This document shows positions 57,820 to 60,000 of a stretch of 60,000 nt of DNA, piece by piece. Numbering within the stretch: the stretch's first letter is position 1; each line of letters opens with the position of its first letter. The stretch is taken from NCBI GenBank assembly GCA_903813345.2, contig CAIIXF020000009.1:1056001-1116000 (forward strand). Direction: 5' to 3'. Source of the stretch: Owenia fusiformis (taxonomy: Eukaryota > Annelida > Polychaeta > Sabellida > Oweniidae). The notes beneath the pieces were generated by a model. It was given only the letters and a program-made list of their open reading frames with translations, searched no databases and was not told the DNA's origin. A program made the translations under genes and the position numbers.

Positions 57820-60000
57820 AGGGGTCAAGGATTTCATTTCAGTCGAAATCTAAGTCATCAAAGAATTGGAAATCCAAGATGGCCGCCAAAATGGATGTCA
57901 AAACAAATATGTCACTATTGATATAAGCTCAAAAAGCTCAAAGAACGGTTAAAAAGTGACTTTGGAGACCATGAAACGGTTTTAGAGGCTAGGGATTTTA
58001 TTTGTGTCTAAATCTAAGTTATCAAAGAACTACTTTACATAGAAATCAAAAATAAATGGCCGCCAAAATGGATGCCAAAATGAATACGTAACTATTTATG
58101 TAAACTCAAAAAACGGTTGCTTTTGCAGACCATGGTAAGGTTTTAGAGGTTAAGGATTTCATACATGTGTAAATTGAAGTGATTAAAGAATACCTTTATA
58201 TAGAAATCTAAAATGGCTGCCAAAATAGCTGCCAAAATAAATTTATATGCACATAGAAAAATTAGAATAGTTATGTTATAGATATCTGAGACTGGGTTTC
58301 AGGAGAAAATGGTTATCTTAACCTTTCCTCATATTAAAATCCAAAATGGTCACCAAACTGGCTGCCAAAATAAATTACCACATTCACATGGACCATGACT
58401 CAACCATCTAACCTATTTCCTTTATAGCCATCTTGAAGTTCACAGGCTGCAGACCTAGTTCTCTCAACATGATGTTCCGAGAAGAACATTGGACACCTCT
58501 AAAGCCTACATGCACTGGAAATGTCTCACATTCCACCCTTTACACCTTACTTTGTCAATGAGGTCTTCATACTCGGCGCTCTTCAGTCTATCCGAGATAT
58601 TATCTTCTGTGTAATTGTAGACTTGGATTGAGTTTGTCCTTTCTTTACAGACCTACGGCCCTCAAACATGTGTATTTTTTGGCCTCGGGATAATCCCAAT
58701 ATCCTGAACCTCATATAGGATAATCTCTATGTACCAACTCCCTACATTGCTAAGGTCAATAGCTTTCATCCACTTTTCTAGTTCTCACAGATGCTGTTGT
58801 TGGGACCCATCAAAATATTTTGTCAAAATATATTCAATTCTCTCATCATGGATAGTATGAAAAATTGCACATTAGCTTCATTTGTTACCCTGCTCGCAGA
58901 GTCTAGTTAAACAAGAGATGAAGCTCTCTTTTCAGAAGCTAAGTCGAATGAATGCAAAGGGTATTCCTTTGTATACCACTCAGTTGAAAAGATTCCTGGG
59001 ATTGCACTTGATACATCTCATCTTCTCCAAGCAGCTTAAAACCTGTTATGCTCCAGGGATTGACGAGGTCATAACATTAATGATGTCCATAAAGGCTCGG
59101 CAAGAAGGATGTCTTTCCCTTTGAGACCTCCATATTAGGACTCTTCTGCTTTCACAAACCAGTTCATTGTTTTGATGAAGAGAGTACAATTGAGATGGTT
59201 AATCACATCAGGGCCATCTTTGATATCCAAATGAATATGTTCCAAAATTAATTATTCATTTTGGTAGCCATTTTGGTTGCCATCCTGGATATCCAAATAA
59301 AAGAATTATTTGATGACTTAAAGTTCTCGACCATTGAAACCTAGACATGGTCTCCAAAATAACTTTGTAACTTTTCATTGAGCTTATATTAATGGTAACT
59401 TATTCATTTTGGCAACCACCTTGGATTTCCATATCAAGTTATTCTTTGAAAACTAAGACAATAAAATCATTGATCCCCAAACCCTTTCATGATTTACAAA
59501 ACTACATTTTAGCTATTCTTTGAGCTTACATTAATAGTTACATGTTCGTTTCGGCACCCATATTGGCGGCCACTTTGGTTTTCTATGAAAAGTAATTATT
59601 TGATTACTTAGACTAAAATGAAGCATAAGTGAAATCATTAACCTCTAAACCCTTTCATGATCTATAAAATTGCTTTTTATCTGTTCTTTGAGCATGTATC
59701 CATACATGTAGTTACATATTCCTTTTGGCACCTATTTTGGCGGCCATCTTGGATTTACATATAAGGTAATCCTTTGATGACATAGATTTCGACATGAATA
59801 AAATCCTTAGACTTTAAAACCTCTTCTAAAATTCTTCAAAATCATTTTGAAACATTTTAGCTTGTATCATTAGTTACATATTTGTTTTTGAACCAAAATT
59901 GGTGGCCATCTTGGATTTTCATATGAATTTATGTTTTGATGACTTGGATATAGGCATAAATCGAATCAGTGACCCCTTAAACCCAGAATGAGACCCTAAA
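57820..60000. repeat. Inverted pair of ~170-bp repeat arrays
   Basis: The left array (about 57720-58380) repeats TCCAAGATGGCCGCCAAAAT with GAAATC(T/C)AA(A/G)ATGGC. The right array (about 59240-60000) carries the inverse, GCCATCTTGGATTT(A/T/C)CATAT, every ~170-180 bases. The arms face each other around a 0.85-kb centre with a reverse-transcriptase-like remnant. The right end lies outside the window. Confidence 0.6.
58424..58620 (-). pseudogene. Fragment of a retroelement polyprotein C-terminus
   Basis: The minus strand reads SAEYEDLIDKVRCKGWNVRH, then after a one-base frame change PVHVGFRGVQCSSRNIMLRE followed by LGLQP. This resembles the YEDL...KGW-x-V-x-x-FPVEVGxRG-x-x-x-x-S-x-x-x-x-L-x-x-LG region found after the reverse transcriptase in non-LTR polyproteins. 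The frameshift and a TAG show decay. Confidence 0.45.

Noticed and set aside
1-60000. tRNA or rRNA genes
   Set aside because: No cloverleaf with conserved A and B box sequence and no rRNA-like GC-rich core was noticed by eye. A covariance-model scan would settle it.

Overview
The window is a stretch of AT-rich animal nuclear DNA. Small exons with GT/AG junctions are separated by introns of a few hundred bases to 25 kb. The DNA is packed with DNA transposons, foldback structures and minisatellites. A vitamin K-dependent gamma-carboxylase gene shows that it is metazoan. The repeat style (nucleotide-rich TGACCT/AGGTCA repeats, GGAC(G/A)-rich element ends, CTCACTCGCTGCGCTCACTC-type elements, ATGGCGGCCATCTTGGAT-type arrays) suggests a marine invertebrate, perhaps a mollusc or other lophotrochozoan. 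That placement is inference only.

Genes. (1) 851-1997, + strand: the last four coding exons of a gene whose 5' part lies outside the window. (2) 3797-14407, - strand: eight exons coding for about the C-terminal 413 residues of a GGCX-like gamma-glutamyl carboxylase. The N-terminal exons are not visible. (3) 15244-55658, + strand: about 21 phase-0 exons coding for a protein of about 1,400 residues. In order it has a RING finger, a Ser/Thr-rich linker built from tandemly duplicated mini-exons, charged coiled coils, a GlnD/DUF294-like nucleotidyltransferase core with TPR-like helices on both sides, a second coiled coil, and a short conserved tail. Genes 1 and 3 end with the same tail (VSPAHLDAI...), so they are tandem paralogues with the carboxylase fragment between them.

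Layout. 0-0.73 kb: decayed Tc1/mariner-type transposase. 0.85-2 kb: end of paralogue 1. 3-9.4 kb: simple inverted repeats, then 18-bp, 108-bp and 69-bp tandem repeats inside the last carboxylase intron. 11.2-12.8 kb: a 1.65-kb element with 162-bp tandem repeats inside another carboxylase intron. 14.9-15.3 kb: tandem duplication of the promoter and first codons of gene 3. 18.3-20.5 kb: duplicated exon modules. 21.9-24 kb: nested DNA transposons. 25.4-49.35 kb: one huge intron filled by a foldback structure with arms of about 2 kb. Its right arm is split by a 15.7-kb stack of Helitron/Helentron-like elements nested in one another's heads. 50.7-53 kb: the nucleotidyltransferase exon. 53.7-55.7 kb: tail exons, with the last exon and poly(A) signal repeated five times. 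57.8-60 kb: an inverted pair of ~170-bp repeat arrays around a reverse-transcriptase remnant.

The two most notable systems are the RING-nucleotidyltransferase-TPR fusion gene family with an expanding, partly decaying linker, and the nested element stack. In the stack, heads and tails pair like balanced brackets, and two families have different but matched terminal stems.
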